Positions 1-8,385 of a stretch of DNA of 28,239 nucleotides are shown here, piece by piece. How positions within the stretch are numbered: position 1 is the first letter of the stretch; each line of letters opens with the position of its first letter. The position numbers and the translations under genes are program-made. The notes below the pieces were generated by a model that ran no database searches, was not told where the DNA came from, and saw only the letters and a list, made by a program, of their open reading frames with translations. Origin of the DNA: JAXDLH01 sp034666705 (GTDB taxonomy: Bacteria > Chloroflexota > UBA6077 > SHYK01); contig JAXDLH010000080.1 of the NCBI GenBank assembly GCA_034666705.1, forward strand, positions 1 through 28,239, read 5' to 3'.

Positions 1-2
1 CA

Positions 3-1280
3 CGCTCCGGGTACGTCACCGGCGCAGCCTAGTCGTTGATCGATCGCGTCGACGCGACGGATCCGCAGACCTTCACCCTGGGCTGGAAGTCACCCTTTAT
101 CAGCGCCGATGCGATGTTCGCCACGGCCCCCACCTCCCGGCTGCGGATCATGCCGTTGCCCCGGCACCTGCTGGGGGCGGCATTTCAGCAGGACCCGACC
201 ACGCTCACGCAGCAGCCGTACTGGACGAGCAGCTACGTCGGGCTCGGCCCGTTCAAGCTGGCCGAGTACGTCGAGGGCAGCCACCTGCTGGCACGCGCCA
301 ATGACCGCTACGCGCTCGGCCGGCCGAAGCTCGACGAGGTCGAGGTCCGCTTCATGGCCGATCCGAGCACCATCGCAGCCAACATCCTGGCGGGTACGGT
401 CGAGCTGACGCTCAACAGTCGGCTGGATATCGACTGGGGCGTGCAGCTACGAGACCGCTGGAAGGACGGGCACCTCGAGGCGACGCAAGCCGGCAACTTC
501 GTGGGCGTCTTCCCCCAGTTCATCGACCCGAATCCGGCCATCCTCGGCAATGTGGCCTTCCGCGAGGCGCTCATGCGCGCCGTCGATCGCCAGGAGCTGT
601 CAGACAGCATCCTCGCCGGCATGGCGTCCCCCGCGCACAGCCTCATCGGTCCCGGCCAGCCAGAGTACGCTGCGGTCGATCCAAGCGTCGCGAAGTTCGA
701 CTATGACCCGCGGCAGGCCACCCAGATCCTGGATGGGATGGGGCTCACCAAGGGACCAGATGGGATGTACCGCGATGCCGCCGGCCAGTCCCTCGAGATC
801 GAGATCCGCGCCCGCGAGGGCGACGCCTTGCAAGAGAAGATGGTGCCCGCCGTCGCCGACTTCTGGAAGCGCGCCGGCATCAACACGAAGCAGTTCATCT
901 TCGGCGCGCAGCTCGCCAACGACCGGGAATTCCGCGCCACGCGCCCGGCATTCGAGGTGGTGCGCCAGCCGGGCGGCTCCGACGCGCTCTCTGAGTATCT
1001 CAGTACCGCGACGCCCTCGGCTGAGAACGGATATCGGGGCACGAACCGGACACGCTACAGCAGCCCGGAGTTCGACGCGCTCATCAACCGCTACGTCAGG
1101 ACTATTCCCGAGGTCGAGCGCAATCAGGTTCTCGCCCAGGCGATCAGCCATATGACGCGCAACATCGTGGTCATCGGGCTCGACTACTCCGTCGACTCCA
1201 CGATGATCGCCAACCGCCTGATCGGGCCAGACGCGCAGAATCCAGCGTGGAACGCCCACGAATGGGACGTAAAGCAGTAA
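3..1280 (+). pseudogene. Family 5 ABC solute-binding protein, 5'-incomplete and interrupted by TAG
   Basis: This is the C-terminal two thirds of a DppA/OppA-type (family 5) substrate-binding protein. It carries the features shared with the two intact paralogues at 11088 and 12900: the PYWTSSYVGLGPF block, an ANDRY..GRPKLD segment, a FREALMRAVDR segment and a C-terminal EWDVKQ. The frame is open from base 3, reads VTGAA, then meets a TAG at 30-32, then continues as SLIDRVDATDPQTF, which matches the paralogues (for example SVEAPDANTF). A TTG at 36 could restart translation, but such a product would lack the signal peptide, lipobox and the first lobe, so it would not work as a binding protein. 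A single C-to-T change (CAG to TAG) would explain the stop. It lies 47 bp upstream of Rieske A on the same strand. Family assignment is solid; whether the stop is real or a sequencing error cannot be told here. Confidence 0.8.
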
Positions 1281-1327
1281 CCAATACACTGGCACGGCCG
1301 GTCGCCAGAGGATTTGAGGAGAGGGTC

Positions 1328-2638
1328 ATGGTGCTGAGCAAAGAGGCGAATGAGCGATTGACCCGGGTCGGGCCGGGCACACCGGGCGGTGAGCTGCTGC
1401 GCCGGTACTGGCACGCGCTCTGTCCCGCCGCCGAGCTGACGGCGGAGCGACCGACGAAGCGCGTGCGGCTGCTCGGCGAGGACCTGGTGCTCTTTCGCCA
1501 GCCGAACGGCAGCTACGGCCTGGTGGCCGAGCAGTGCGGCCATCGCGGGTGCTCCCTCTATTACGGCTTCGTCGAGGATGCCGGCCTGCGCTGCGCCTAT
1601 CACGGCTGGGTGTGGGACAAGAGCGGCAAGTGTATCGAGCAGCCGTTCGAGCCCGCCGAGTCGATGATGAAGCACGTGGTGCACCAGGCGGCCTACCCGG
1701 TGGAGCGCATCGCGGGCTTGCTCTTCGCCTACCTGGGCCCGGCGCCAACGCCGCTGCTGCCACGCTGGGACGTGTTCGCCCGCGAGGACGGCATCCATCA
1801 CATCCAGGTGCAGCCGGTCATCGATTGCAACTGGTTGCAGGCCGAGGAGAACTCGCTCGACCCGACCCACGTCTACTATCTGCATGGCCATACTCTCCTC
1901 AAAAAGGGAATCACCAAGCAGAACAACTACCGGCCTATCACCGGTTACGACTTCGAGCCGTTCGCGCACGGCATTCGCAAGAAGCGGATCTATGGCGGCG
2001 ATGGCCTGAACACCTACGAAGAGCCGGGCCACCCAGCCGTCTTTCCGACGATTCTGCGGCACCACTCCGAGGGGCGCAACGGCTTCAACCCGCACGATGG
2101 CACCATGCCGATCGACATGCACCTGCGCATCCCCATCGACGACACCCACACCCAGGTGATCTGGATCGGGTTCACCCCCTCACCGGACGGCAGCACGACC
2201 GATCCATACACCGAGGAGCCGTCGCTCGAATACGTGGAAACGCTGTGGGACGAGCGAGGCGACTTCCACATGCGCACCTACCCGAGCCACGACAGCATGG
2301 CGTGGGTGACGCAAGGGCCGATCTGGGATCGCAGCAAGGAGCACCTCGGCGCCGGCGACCGCGGCATCGCGATGTGGCGGCAACTGCTGGAGGAGCAGAT
2401 CGCGATCGTGGAGGCCGGGGGCGACCCGATCAACGTATTCCGCGACCCGGAGCAGAACCAGTTGATCGCGTTCTCGGCGACCCGAGTCAAGGAGGGCGAC
2501 CGCTACGTGCCGAGCGACTCCGAGGCGGCGCGCGCATGGCAGGAGTACCGCCCCGGCTCACGCGAGATCGCCCAGCGCCGCCAGGAAGAGATGCTCGTCG
2601 CCGCGCGGGGCGAGGGGCGGGGGAAAGCGAACCTCTGA
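1328..2638 (+). CDS. Rieske oxygenase alpha subunit A (phthalate 4,5-dioxygenase-like)
   Basis: A 436-residue aromatic ring-hydroxylating oxygenase large subunit. The Rieske [2Fe-2S] site is C70-x-H72 and C89-x2-H92 (CGHRG and CAYHGW). The mononuclear iron motif is DPTHVYYLH, with bridging D178 and ligands H181 and H186; the third carboxylate ligand is not identified. The ATG at 1328 is chosen because GAGGAGAGGG lies just upstream and the protein then begins like its three paralogues (MVLSKEANERLT..GTPxGELLRRYWH). An earlier in-frame ATG at 1247 would overlap the preceding gene. The family inserts O2 into aromatic acids using electrons from a separate reductase, none of which is adjacent. It follows the broken binding-protein gene closely and is probably co-transcribed with it. 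Substrate unknown. Confidence 0.93.
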   Translation: MVLSKEANERLTRVGPGTPGGELLRRYWHALCPAAELTAERPTKRVRLLGEDLVLFRQPNGSYGLVAEQCGHRGCSLYYGFVEDAGLRCAYHGWVWDKSGKCIEQPFEPAESMMKHVVHQAAYPVERIAGLLFAYLGPAPTPLLPRWDVFAREDGIHHIQVQPVIDCNWLQAEENSLDPTHVYYLHGHTLLKKGITKQNNYRPITGYDFEPFAHGIRKKRIYGGDGLNTYEEPGHPAVFPTILRHHSEGRNGFNPHDGTMPIDMHLRIPIDDTHTQVIWIGFTPSPDGSTTDPYTEEPSLEYVETLWDERGDFHMRTYPSHDSMAWVTQGPIWDRSKEHLGAGDRGIAMWRQLLEEQIAIVEAGGDPINVFRDPEQNQLIAFSATRVKEGDRYVPSDSEAARAWQEYRPGSREIAQRRQEEMLVAARGEGRGKANL

Positions 2639-2716
2639 GGGGCGACAACTCGGATGGTCGAGCAGAAGCGAGTGAACCAACCACTACACTGACCACCGTA
2701 CATGGTGCACCCGAGT

Positions 2717-3121
2717 TCACGCAGGAACGAGATCCCGCAACTCCGCGGCGAAGCGCTCCTGTGGCTCGACGGCAGCGTCGGCGGCTGGATCTGTTGGTCC
2801 CAGCAGGTGACGCGAGTCTGCCCATAACCGCCGAATCCCGTCGTCATCAGACAGGCGGGCCGTCAGATCCGGAATCTCTATCCCAACGACTTTCAGTGTT
2901 GCGGGATCCAGCCGGATGTACAGGCGATTGTGCACGCTTTCGGTCAGAGCTTCCTGCGGGCGACCAATGACGATCCCATATAGATCGTCTTCGGGATCGT
3001 AGAACGCCGATACCGCCAACGATTTGAGACGTTCACCCAGATCCCGGTTTGCAGCGAGAATCTCACCGAAGAACTTCTGACGCTCCCGCTGCTCCGCTGC
3101 GAGATCGATGAGTGGTTCCAA
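2717..3121 (-). CDS. DUF2283-like small protein, putative antitoxin partner
   Basis: A 134-residue protein, probably TTG-started, beginning 11 bp after the stop of the nuclease-like gene at 3133-3459 on the same strand. Residues about 40-90 show the DUF2283 style: a YDPEDDLYGI segment, a predicted strand LYIRLDP, then KVVGIEIPD. DUF2283 proteins are small and often lie next to RelE/BrnT/DUF4258-type toxins. The N-terminal 35 residues (acidic/basic helix) and the acidic C-terminal tail lie outside that domain. I infer a toxin-antitoxin-like relationship from the adjacency and family; no function is shown. The start is uncertain because the AGG-rich stretch is very close to the TTG. Confidence 0.65.
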   Translation of the reverse strand: MEPLIDLAAEQRERQKFFGEILAANRDLGERLKSLAVSAFYDPEDDLYGIVIGRPQEALTESVHNRLYIRLDPATLKVVGIEIPDLTARLSDDDGIRRLWADSRHLLGPTDPAADAAVEPQERFAAELRDLVPA

Positions 3122-3132
3122 TTCCTACCCGC

Positions 3133-3459
3133 CTACCGCCGGTTCTGAACGTGGACGATATCCCCATTCTGGTCGATCGTCCTGGTAAAGTGCGCGGTCC
3201 GAATCACGCCATCAATGGAGCCAACGACTACCTTGAGATAAACTCCTTCAAACTTGCCCGCTCCAATGCCCCGCCGGTAGTAGTATCGCGATCCGGCCGA
3301 TTCGACCACCACATTTGGTTCCAGCAGAACTTGCGGGATCTTGTCATGATAGGGGACGACCTCCGGACGTCGCGACCGGTGCCTCTCCCAGTTAGCGTGG
3401 TCGAGCCGGATTGTGCGTCCCAAATAGTCGATGGCTTCAAAGCCGTGGTCAGGCACCAC
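3133..3459 (-). CDS. PBECR-like (barnase/EndoU/ColicinE5/RelE-fold) nuclease-type protein
   Basis: A 108-residue protein with the layout of phage-barnase-EndoU-ColicinE5/D-RelE-like nuclease domains: a strand IDYLGRTIRLD, a helix containing HANWERHRSRRPEV, a helix KIPQVLLEPNVVVES, then SRYYYRR, VYLKVVVG and the terminal RTAHFTRTI strand. The spaced H, R and T/H residues fit a metal-independent RNase site, though none is proven. It starts at tandem GTG codons 21 bp downstream of the amidohydrolase stop codon and in the same frame, with GAGGAA upstream, so it may be transcribed with the Rieske B operon. The next gene, 11 bp further, is DUF2283-like. Most likely role: toxin of a small toxin-antitoxin module; a phage-derived effector domain is the alternative. 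Confidence 0.65.
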   Translation of the reverse strand: MVPDHGFEAIDYLGRTIRLDHANWERHRSRRPEVVPYHDKIPQVLLEPNVVVESAGSRYYYRRGIGAGKFEGVYLKVVVGSIDGVIRTAHFTRTIDQNGDIVHVQNRR

Positions 3460-3480
3460 CGGACATTCCTCGCGGCCGCT

Positions 3481-4443
3481 TCAGCGAAGGATGGCGTCGG
3501 CGGTGCGGTGGAAGATTGCGGCTTTTTGCTCGTCGTTGATGCGGAGATCGTTGATGAGGTCGATGCCGCGGGTGGCGCTGCCCGGTGGAACGAACGGGTA
3601 GTCGCTGCCGAAGACCACGTGGCTCACGTCAATCGTCTGCAGGGCAGCCTCCCAGGTGGGCGGGTGCAGGTTGACGCTGTCGTAGTAGAGCCCGCGAAGA
3701 TACTCGGGCAATGGGCGCTTGAGCCGCCCCCCAGCCTCAGGGCGCGGGTTCTGAATCCGCTCCCAGGCGCCGACCAGCAGCGTGCCGAGGTGCGGCACGA
3801 TGAAGCGCATGTCCGGGTTCTCCTCGAACACGCCTTTGTAGACGAGCCGCAGCGTGCCAGCCGCGGTGTCCAGCAGGTAGCCGAGCGCGGAACCGAGGCT
3901 GTAGTCGAGCAGTTCCTCCTGGCCCGGCGGGATCATCGGGTGGCAGAGCACCGCCAGGCTGCGGCGGTTGATCTCGCGGTACACGGGTAGGAACGCCTCG
4001 TTGTCCAGATGGCGCCCCTTCACGTTGCCGCCGAGCGTCACGCCGTGGAGCCCAAGCGTGCCGATGGCGCGATCGAGCTCCTTCATTGCCGCGTCCGCAT
4101 GGGGGAGTGGCAGCACCGCGAGCCCCTTGAACCGCGTCGGGTACTGCGCGCATAGCTCGGCGAGCGTCTCGTTCACGATGCGCGCGGCTTCGACGGCGTC
4201 AGCCTCGTCGTCGAAATAGACGTGCGGGATCGAGAGCGAGAGCGCCTGCACCTCGACACCCTCGCGGTCCATATCGTCGAGGTGCGCGCTGATGTCCACC
4301 ATGCGCGGGTTGACGGTGAGCCTGGTGGCCAGCAACTGCTGTACCGCCTTGCCCCACACGGAGCTGTCGTTCTCGACGATGCGGCCCAGCAGCTTCAAGT
4401 AGGCGGGCGGATAGAAGTGCGCGTGGACGTCGACGACCCGCAT
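3481..4443 (-). CDS. Amidohydrolase 2 family enzyme (ACMSD-like decarboxylase/hydrolase)
   Basis: A 320-residue TIM-barrel metal enzyme of the ACMSD / gamma-resorcylate decarboxylase branch of the amidohydrolase superfamily. Visible metal or catalytic residues are H7 and H9 (DVHAHF), H168 (LCHP), H218 (VPHLGT) and D281 (FGSDYPF). Family members decarboxylate or hydrolyse carboxylated aromatic or muconate-type compounds. It starts 19 bp after Rieske B on the same strand, so the two are very likely co-transcribed; this suggests that it processes the oxygenase product or a later intermediate. Length and motif order are normal for the family. The substrate cannot be deduced from the sequence. Confidence 0.9.
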   Translation of the reverse strand: MRVVDVHAHFYPPAYLKLLGRIVENDSSVWGKAVQQLLATRLTVNPRMVDISAHLDDMDREGVEVQALSLSIPHVYFDDEADAVEAARIVNETLAELCAQYPTRFKGLAVLPLPHADAAMKELDRAIGTLGLHGVTLGGNVKGRHLDNEAFLPVYREINRRSLAVLCHPMIPPGQEELLDYSLGSALGYLLDTAAGTLRLVYKGVFEENPDMRFIVPHLGTLLVGAWERIQNPRPEAGGRLKRPLPEYLRGLYYDSVNLHPPTWEAALQTIDVSHVVFGSDYPFVPPGSATRGIDLINDLRINDEQKAAIFHRTADAILR

Positions 4444-4462
4444 GAGGCGCCTCGCTCTTCAG

Positions 4463-5641
4463 TTAGCGGGCGATCACCCGATCGGGGCGTCGCTCCTCGC
4501 CATCCATCGTCCAGAACTGCGTGTAGCCGGTTCGCTCACGACGGATCGAGATCATCGGCTCGTTGACCTCGGGGTCGCGGATCACGCCCATCGGGTCCTC
4601 GCCCCGCTCGACCCTCGCGATGTTCTCCAGCAGCACCTTCCGGTACAGCAGGATGCCCTTGTCCGAAGTCACCAGATGCTCGGTGGTGCGGTCGGAGATG
4701 GGCCCCTGCGCGATCCAGGCGAGCCAATCCTGCTTGTTGATCTGGTCGGCCACGATGCGGCCATCCGGGTTGAACGGCGTCAGATGGCGGACCGGAATCT
4801 GCTCACGCGGCGCGGCACCCGGCTTACGCGGCACGCCGATGTACCGCACCTCCTGCGTGTGCTCGTCGTCGACCGGTACGCGGATCTGGAAATTCATGCG
4901 GCCGTGGTCGCCCTGGGCGAGGATGTTCGGAAAGAGGATCGGGTGGCCGGTGGTCCAATCGTCGCAGTCCTCGGGGTCGCCCTCGACCAGGCGACGCTTG
5001 TAGATGCCGTACTCGAAGACGTCGAAATCGATCTTCAGGTGGCGCGCCGGATTCATCGCCGGCGGGCGGCCAAGCTTCTTGTTGACGTAGTTGCCGTACA
5101 CCGCGTGCAGATGCTCGAAGTGGGCCGGATCGAGCGAGTTGTCCATGCACTGCAGCCAGTTGCACGGCAGCGGGATGATGTTGATCTCCTTGTCGAGATC
5201 GTCGCGAATGTAGAGGTCCCAGCGCGGAAGCAGCGGCGCCGGATCCGGACCGAGGTACGCGAAGACGAGGCCGCCAAGCTCTTGCACATGGTAGGCCGGC
5301 ACCTTAAACGGGATGCACATGGGCTCGAAGGGCATGTCCACCACGTGCCCTTCGCTGTTGTAGACCCAGCCGTGGTAGGCGCAACGCAAGCCGTCGCCCT
5401 GCGGGATCCCGTAGGCCAACGAGATCCCGCGATGGGCGCAGCGGGCGCCGATCAGACCGAGCCGGCCGGACTCCGCGCGGAAGAGGGTAAGGTCCTCGCC
5501 GAGCAGGCGCACGGGACGAACTGGATCCTCATCCAACTGGCTCGCGGCCGCAATCGGGTGCCAGTACATCCGCAGCAACTTGCCCATGGGCGTGCCGGGC
5601 CCGACCTGCGTCAATTGTTGATTCAGCTCCGCACTGGCCAT
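4463..5641 (-). CDS. Rieske oxygenase alpha subunit B (phthalate 4,5-dioxygenase-like)
   Basis: A 392-residue oxygenase large subunit, the shortest of the four here. Rieske ligands: C68-x-H70 and C87-x2-H90. Catalytic motif DPAHFEHLH gives D171, H174 and H179. The ATG is preceded by GAAGGAGG at a good distance. It is the first gene of a minus-strand run: Rieske B, amidohydrolase (19 bp gap), PBECR-like protein (21 bp), DUF2283-like protein (11 bp). It is divergent from the bicupin at 5830, sharing a 188-bp promoter region. On the minus strand a TAGAAT-like -10 element is visible about 35 bp upstream of the start, without a clear -35. The pairing with an ACMSD-type enzyme suggests hydroxylation followed by decarboxylation or hydrolysis; that is inference. 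Confidence 0.93.
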   Translation of the reverse strand: MASAELNQQLTQVGPGTPMGKLLRMYWHPIAAASQLDEDPVRPVRLLGEDLTLFRAESGRLGLIGARCAHRGISLAYGIPQGDGLRCAYHGWVYNSEGHVVDMPFEPMCIPFKVPAYHVQELGGLVFAYLGPDPAPLLPRWDLYIRDDLDKEINIIPLPCNWLQCMDNSLDPAHFEHLHAVYGNYVNKKLGRPPAMNPARHLKIDFDVFEYGIYKRRLVEGDPEDCDDWTTGHPILFPNILAQGDHGRMNFQIRVPVDDEHTQEVRYIGVPRKPGAAPREQIPVRHLTPFNPDGRIVADQINKQDWLAWIAQGPISDRTTEHLVTSDKGILLYRKVLLENIARVERGEDPMGVIRDPEVNEPMISIRRERTGYTQFWTMDGEERRPDRVIAR

Positions 5642-5770
5642 CGTGGCCTCCTTCAGCGCGCTCTTGCGCCGATTCTATCACTGCGCCGAGCGCGCCTACG
5701 CGCGATTCGCGGATCCTCTGGCGGCGTGCTTCGGGAACGCAGTATCCACGGCCCATTGCCCGGGAGTACA

Positions 5771-5799
5771 TTGACCCAAGCTGGTCTGGCGAGATACAA
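5771..5799 (+). promoter_or_regulatory. Putative sigma-70-type promoter for the 5830 bicupin
   Basis: TTGACC at 5771-5776 is followed after 16 bp by GATACA at 5793-5798, about 30 bp before the ATG at 5830. A GGGAGG ribosome binding site lies at 5819-5824. The same TTGAC-plus-weak -10 layout occurs ahead of the genes at 8517, 9865 and 16286. The -10 match is poor (3 of 6). Confidence 0.4.
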
Positions 5800-5829
5800 G
5801 CGGCCGACGTGTTGGCAAGGGAGGCACAC

Positions 5830-6912
5830 ATGGGGAACACCGTTCGCGAGTTCATGACCCATTGGGACGATCCAGCACCGATCTGGTTCGAGCGCGATGA
5901 GGACGAGCTCGTCGGCACGCAGCGCAGCGGCGGCCGCCCTATGCCGCGCATCCGCATGGCGGACCTCTTCCGCGGCTACACGAACGCGCCGGGAAGTCAG
6001 CCAGTGCTGGTGTGGAAGGGGAAGGACGCGTTCATCGAGGCGCACTACGTGTACGGCCCAGAAGCCACCTTCCATCGTCCGTCCGACTACGATGTGCTGA
6101 TCTTCCAGTACACCGGGCATGCGGGCATCGAGACCGAGATGGGCGAATTCCAGATTGGGACTGGCCACTGCCTCCACATCCCGGCCGGCGTCGCCTACCG
6201 GGTCATCGGCGGGACCGAGTGCCGTCAGATGGTCGTCAAGCTGCGCAAGCCGGTGCAGCCGAAGGTCGATCCCCAGAACCCGTACACGGAGACCGAGTTC
6301 GCGGCGCAGATTGACGGCACTGCGGTCAATGGTCAGCCGGTCGCGTTTCCGGCGCGGCAGGGGAAGATCCTCGAGGTGACGGAGTTCTTCGGCGGCGTCC
6401 TCGAGCCGATCGTGATCGAGCGGGACCACGCCCGCCTCGTCGGGGCGGCGACTGCGCAGCGTGGCCGCGACATCTCGGTCACCCGCATCTTCGACTACTT
6501 CACCGGCATGACCGGTAAAGGCACCGCCCGCGCCCCGCTGCACTACGAGGGCCAGGACTTCCGCACCGACGCCTACAACACCGAGGGGCAGCAGAATGGC
6601 TTCCACCGCGGCGCGGATGACGACGAGCTGTGGTTCCAGTTCCGCGGGCACGCGCTGAACGAGACCGAGTGGGGCAACCACGAGCTGGACCCACTGGAGA
6701 TGGGCTACGTGCCACGCGGCATCGCGCACCGCATCACCGGCGGCGATGGGTTCCTGCGCTTCGTGCTGTACTTCCGGCACCCGATGTTTCCGCAGGCGGA
6801 CGAGAGCAGCCAGCATGGCCATGCGCGAGTCGAGATGCGCACCACCTCGACGAAGGAGCTGCCGGCCCTCGCCGAAGCACGGGCCAAAGCCCCCGCACCC
6901 CGCTCAGCCTGA
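5830..6912 (+). CDS. Bicupin protein related to homogentisate 1,2-dioxygenase
   Basis: A 360-residue protein with two RmlC-type cupin domains. The N-terminal cupin (about 75-150) has FHRPSDYDVLIFQYTG, then IPAGVAYRV. The C-terminal cupin (about 245-325) has FHRGADDDELWFQFRG, then VPRGIAHRI. The paired (V/I)P-R/A-G-x-A-x-R elements and the TE(M/W)G segments resemble homogentisate dioxygenase. Only the C-terminal domain keeps a full H...E...H iron set; in the first the Glu is Asp and the second His is Tyr. The ATG at 5830 follows GGGAGG. It is divergent from Rieske B and convergent with a FAH family gene, as expected for an oxidative ring-cleavage step (homogentisate dioxygenase and FAH act in one pathway). 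A true homogentisate dioxygenase is longer, so the substrate probably differs. Confidence 0.78.
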   Translation: MGNTVREFMTHWDDPAPIWFERDEDELVGTQRSGGRPMPRIRMADLFRGYTNAPGSQPVLVWKGKDAFIEAHYVYGPEATFHRPSDYDVLIFQYTGHAGIETEMGEFQIGTGHCLHIPAGVAYRVIGGTECRQMVVKLRKPVQPKVDPQNPYTETEFAAQIDGTAVNGQPVAFPARQGKILEVTEFFGGVLEPIVIERDHARLVGAATAQRGRDISVTRIFDYFTGMTGKGTARAPLHYEGQDFRTDAYNTEGQQNGFHRGADDDELWFQFRGHALNETEWGNHELDPLEMGYVPRGIAHRITGGDGFLRFVLYFRHPMFPQADESSQHGHARVEMRTTSTKELPALAEARAKAPAPRSA

Positions 6913-7063
6913 GCCGGTCCAGGAACCGCTGGTAGGCACCGCGCTGCCACTATCACGCCAGGAACCCGTGCCCCATTCATCATAAGTCGTCATGCCCCAG
7001 CGGGGCGCCACCGACGCAAAGAAATCTATTTCCGAAGCAGTCGATCGCAGGACCGGTGCCCGC

Positions 7064-7081
7064 CCGCCTCCATCGAGGCGG
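7064..7081. terminator. Possible hairpin between convergent genes (6913-7114)
   Basis: CCGCCTC-CATC-GAGGCGG forms a 7-bp stem with a 4-nt loop in the 202-bp gap between the convergent bicupin and FAH genes. There is no T tract, so intrinsic termination is only a guess. A second small hairpin (GCCCC-AGC-GGGGC, near 6995) is also present. I see no gene in this gap. Confidence 0.3.
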
Positions 7082-7114
7082 CTGGGTACCGAGGCGCCGC
7101 CCCCAACGCCGGCG

Positions 7115-8173
7115 CTACTGCTTGCCCGCAACCATTGACTCTGGCACCGGCACAAGGCCGTCCATGCCGTTCAGCACGTAATCCACGACCTGATCGCCCG
7201 CCACGATCCGATGCGTAAGGGAGCCGATCCCCTCCATCTCGACGGTGAAGGTCTGGCCGACCTGCGGCCACTTGTGGATATCCATCGAGCAGCCGAGCCC
7301 CACCGTGCCGGTGCCGAGCAGGTCGCCGGGCTGCAACGTCTCGTTGTCGGAGGCGAACGCGACGAGCTGCGCGGCCGTGAAGTTCCGCTTGTAGCCGCTA
7401 TGGCCGTCGAACCACACCTCGCCGTCGACGATAACCCGGACGCGCAAGTTCATGTCGTCCAGCTCGTCAGCGGTCACCAGGCACGGGCCGAGCACGTTGC
7501 AGAAGTCCTTGCGCTTCGACGGGCCGAGCGGCTCGCGCTCGTGGCCATCGCGTGCGCTGCAATCGATGAAGATCGTGTAGCCGGCGATGTGGGCTCGCGC
7601 CTGCTCGATCGTCAGGTTGCGCCCCGCCCGGCCCACGACGATGCCGATCTCCGGCTCGAGGTCGAGCTTCTTCGTGTAGTACGGGTAGGGAATCGGATCC
7701 TCCGGCCCGATCATCGAGTCCGGATTTCCTTTGTAGTAGGGAGGGTAGCGGTACCAGGCTGGTCGCTTTGGACTCGGCGGCTCGGCAAGCGACATGTGCT
7801 CCTCGTAGATCGAGAAGTCGCGGATCGAGGCTGGCCGCGGCAGCGGCGCGAGCAGCCGCACGTCTTCCCGCCGATAGGTCAAGCGCGCCCCGTCGAGCCC
7901 GACGGTGGCGTGCGTGCGCCGCCGCACGAAATCGAGCGCCTGGTCGGCGGCCTCACGCGAGCGATGCGCGCCCCTGAGCCAGCCGATCATGTCCGGCGGG
8001 GTGCGGAGCGCCGCCAGCTCACGCGGCGTGGGCTCGTCGGTCTCGGTCGCCAGAAAGGTCGCATAAGCCGCGGTCAGGTCCACGATCGGCCCCTCGAACG
8101 TGCCGTCGAGCAGGGCACCAAGCCGTCGCATCTCGCCGACCGGGGTGTTCACTGAGAATGTCACGAGCTTCAT
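7115..8173 (-). CDS. Fumarylacetoacetate hydrolase (FAH) family protein
   Basis: A 352-residue protein with the FAH / 2-keto-4-pentenoate hydratase / HpcE fold. The core includes the acidic metal ligands in KKLDLEPEIGIVVGR, then IDCSARDGHEREP, SKRKDF, and the family end motif LLGTGTVGLGCS. The N-terminal 120 residues form the usual extra domain. Enzymes of this family hydrolyse or decarboxylate beta-diketo and enol acids made after aromatic ring cleavage. The ATG at 8173 is preceded by AGGAGA at 7 bp; the open frame runs on upstream through the tandem repeats, but that extension is low-complexity and not coding. It lies between two bicupins, which supports a post-cleavage role. Exact reaction unknown. 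Confidence 0.9.
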   Translation of the reverse strand: MKLVTFSVNTPVGEMRRLGALLDGTFEGPIVDLTAAYATFLATETDEPTPRELAALRTPPDMIGWLRGAHRSREAADQALDFVRRRTHATVGLDGARLTYRREDVRLLAPLPRPASIRDFSIYEEHMSLAEPPSPKRPAWYRYPPYYKGNPDSMIGPEDPIPYPYYTKKLDLEPEIGIVVGRAGRNLTIEQARAHIAGYTIFIDCSARDGHEREPLGPSKRKDFCNVLGPCLVTADELDDMNLRVRVIVDGEVWFDGHSGYKRNFTAAQLVAFASDNETLQPGDLLGTGTVGLGCSMDIHKWPQVGQTFTVEMEGIGSLTHRIVAGDQVVDYVLNGMDGLVPVPESMVAGKQ

Positions 8174-8239
8174 CGCTGGTTCTCCTGCACTGAGTTCGGG
8201 CCCCCGCCCCTGATCAGCCGCGCATCGTATCCCCGCCAG

Positions 8240-8309
8240 CCCGGCCCCGTCGGCCCGGCCCCGTCGGCCCGGCCCCGTCAACCCGGCCCCGTCAACCCGG
8301 CCCCGCCGG
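8240..8309. repeat. 14-bp tandem repeat, five units
   Basis: Five back-to-back 14-bp units: two of CCCGGCCCCGTCGG, two of CCCGGCCCCGTCAA and one of CCCGGCCCCGCCGG, at 8240, 8254, 8268, 8282 and 8296. The array ends three bases before a copy of the dispersed palindrome. It lies upstream of the FAH gene. The ordered variants suggest unit duplication by slippage. Confidence 0.9.
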
Positions 8310-8312
8310 CCC

Positions 8313-8340
8313 GTAGGGGCGAGGCACGCCTCGCCCACCC
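8313..8340. repeat. Dispersed palindromic repeat, copy 1
   Basis: GTAG followed by GGGCGAGGCACGCCTCGCCC (palindrome 8317-8336, mismatched only in its central two bases) and ACCC. The flank continues ACCGTGGG, a feature shared with the copy at 24751. The same element recurs at 8386, 24751, 24820, 24944, 25033 (half), 26638 and 26679 (decayed), always outside genes. Confidence 0.9.
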
Positions 8341-8385
8341 ACCGTGGGCAACGATGCCGGTCGCGGGCGCCCATGTCGGAGCCTT

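Noticed and set aside
3112..3990. 292-codon plus-strand frame opposite the nuclease-like and amidohydrolase genes
   Set aside because: Composition is of antisense type and it crosses two genes with good family motifs on the other strand.
4442..5857. 471-codon plus-strand frame opposite Rieske B
   Set aside because: Antisense shadow; Rieske B has all motifs and a ribosome binding site.
8240..8309. CRISPR-like array
   Set aside because: Units are 14 bp and directly adjacent with no spacers; it is a simple tandem repeat.
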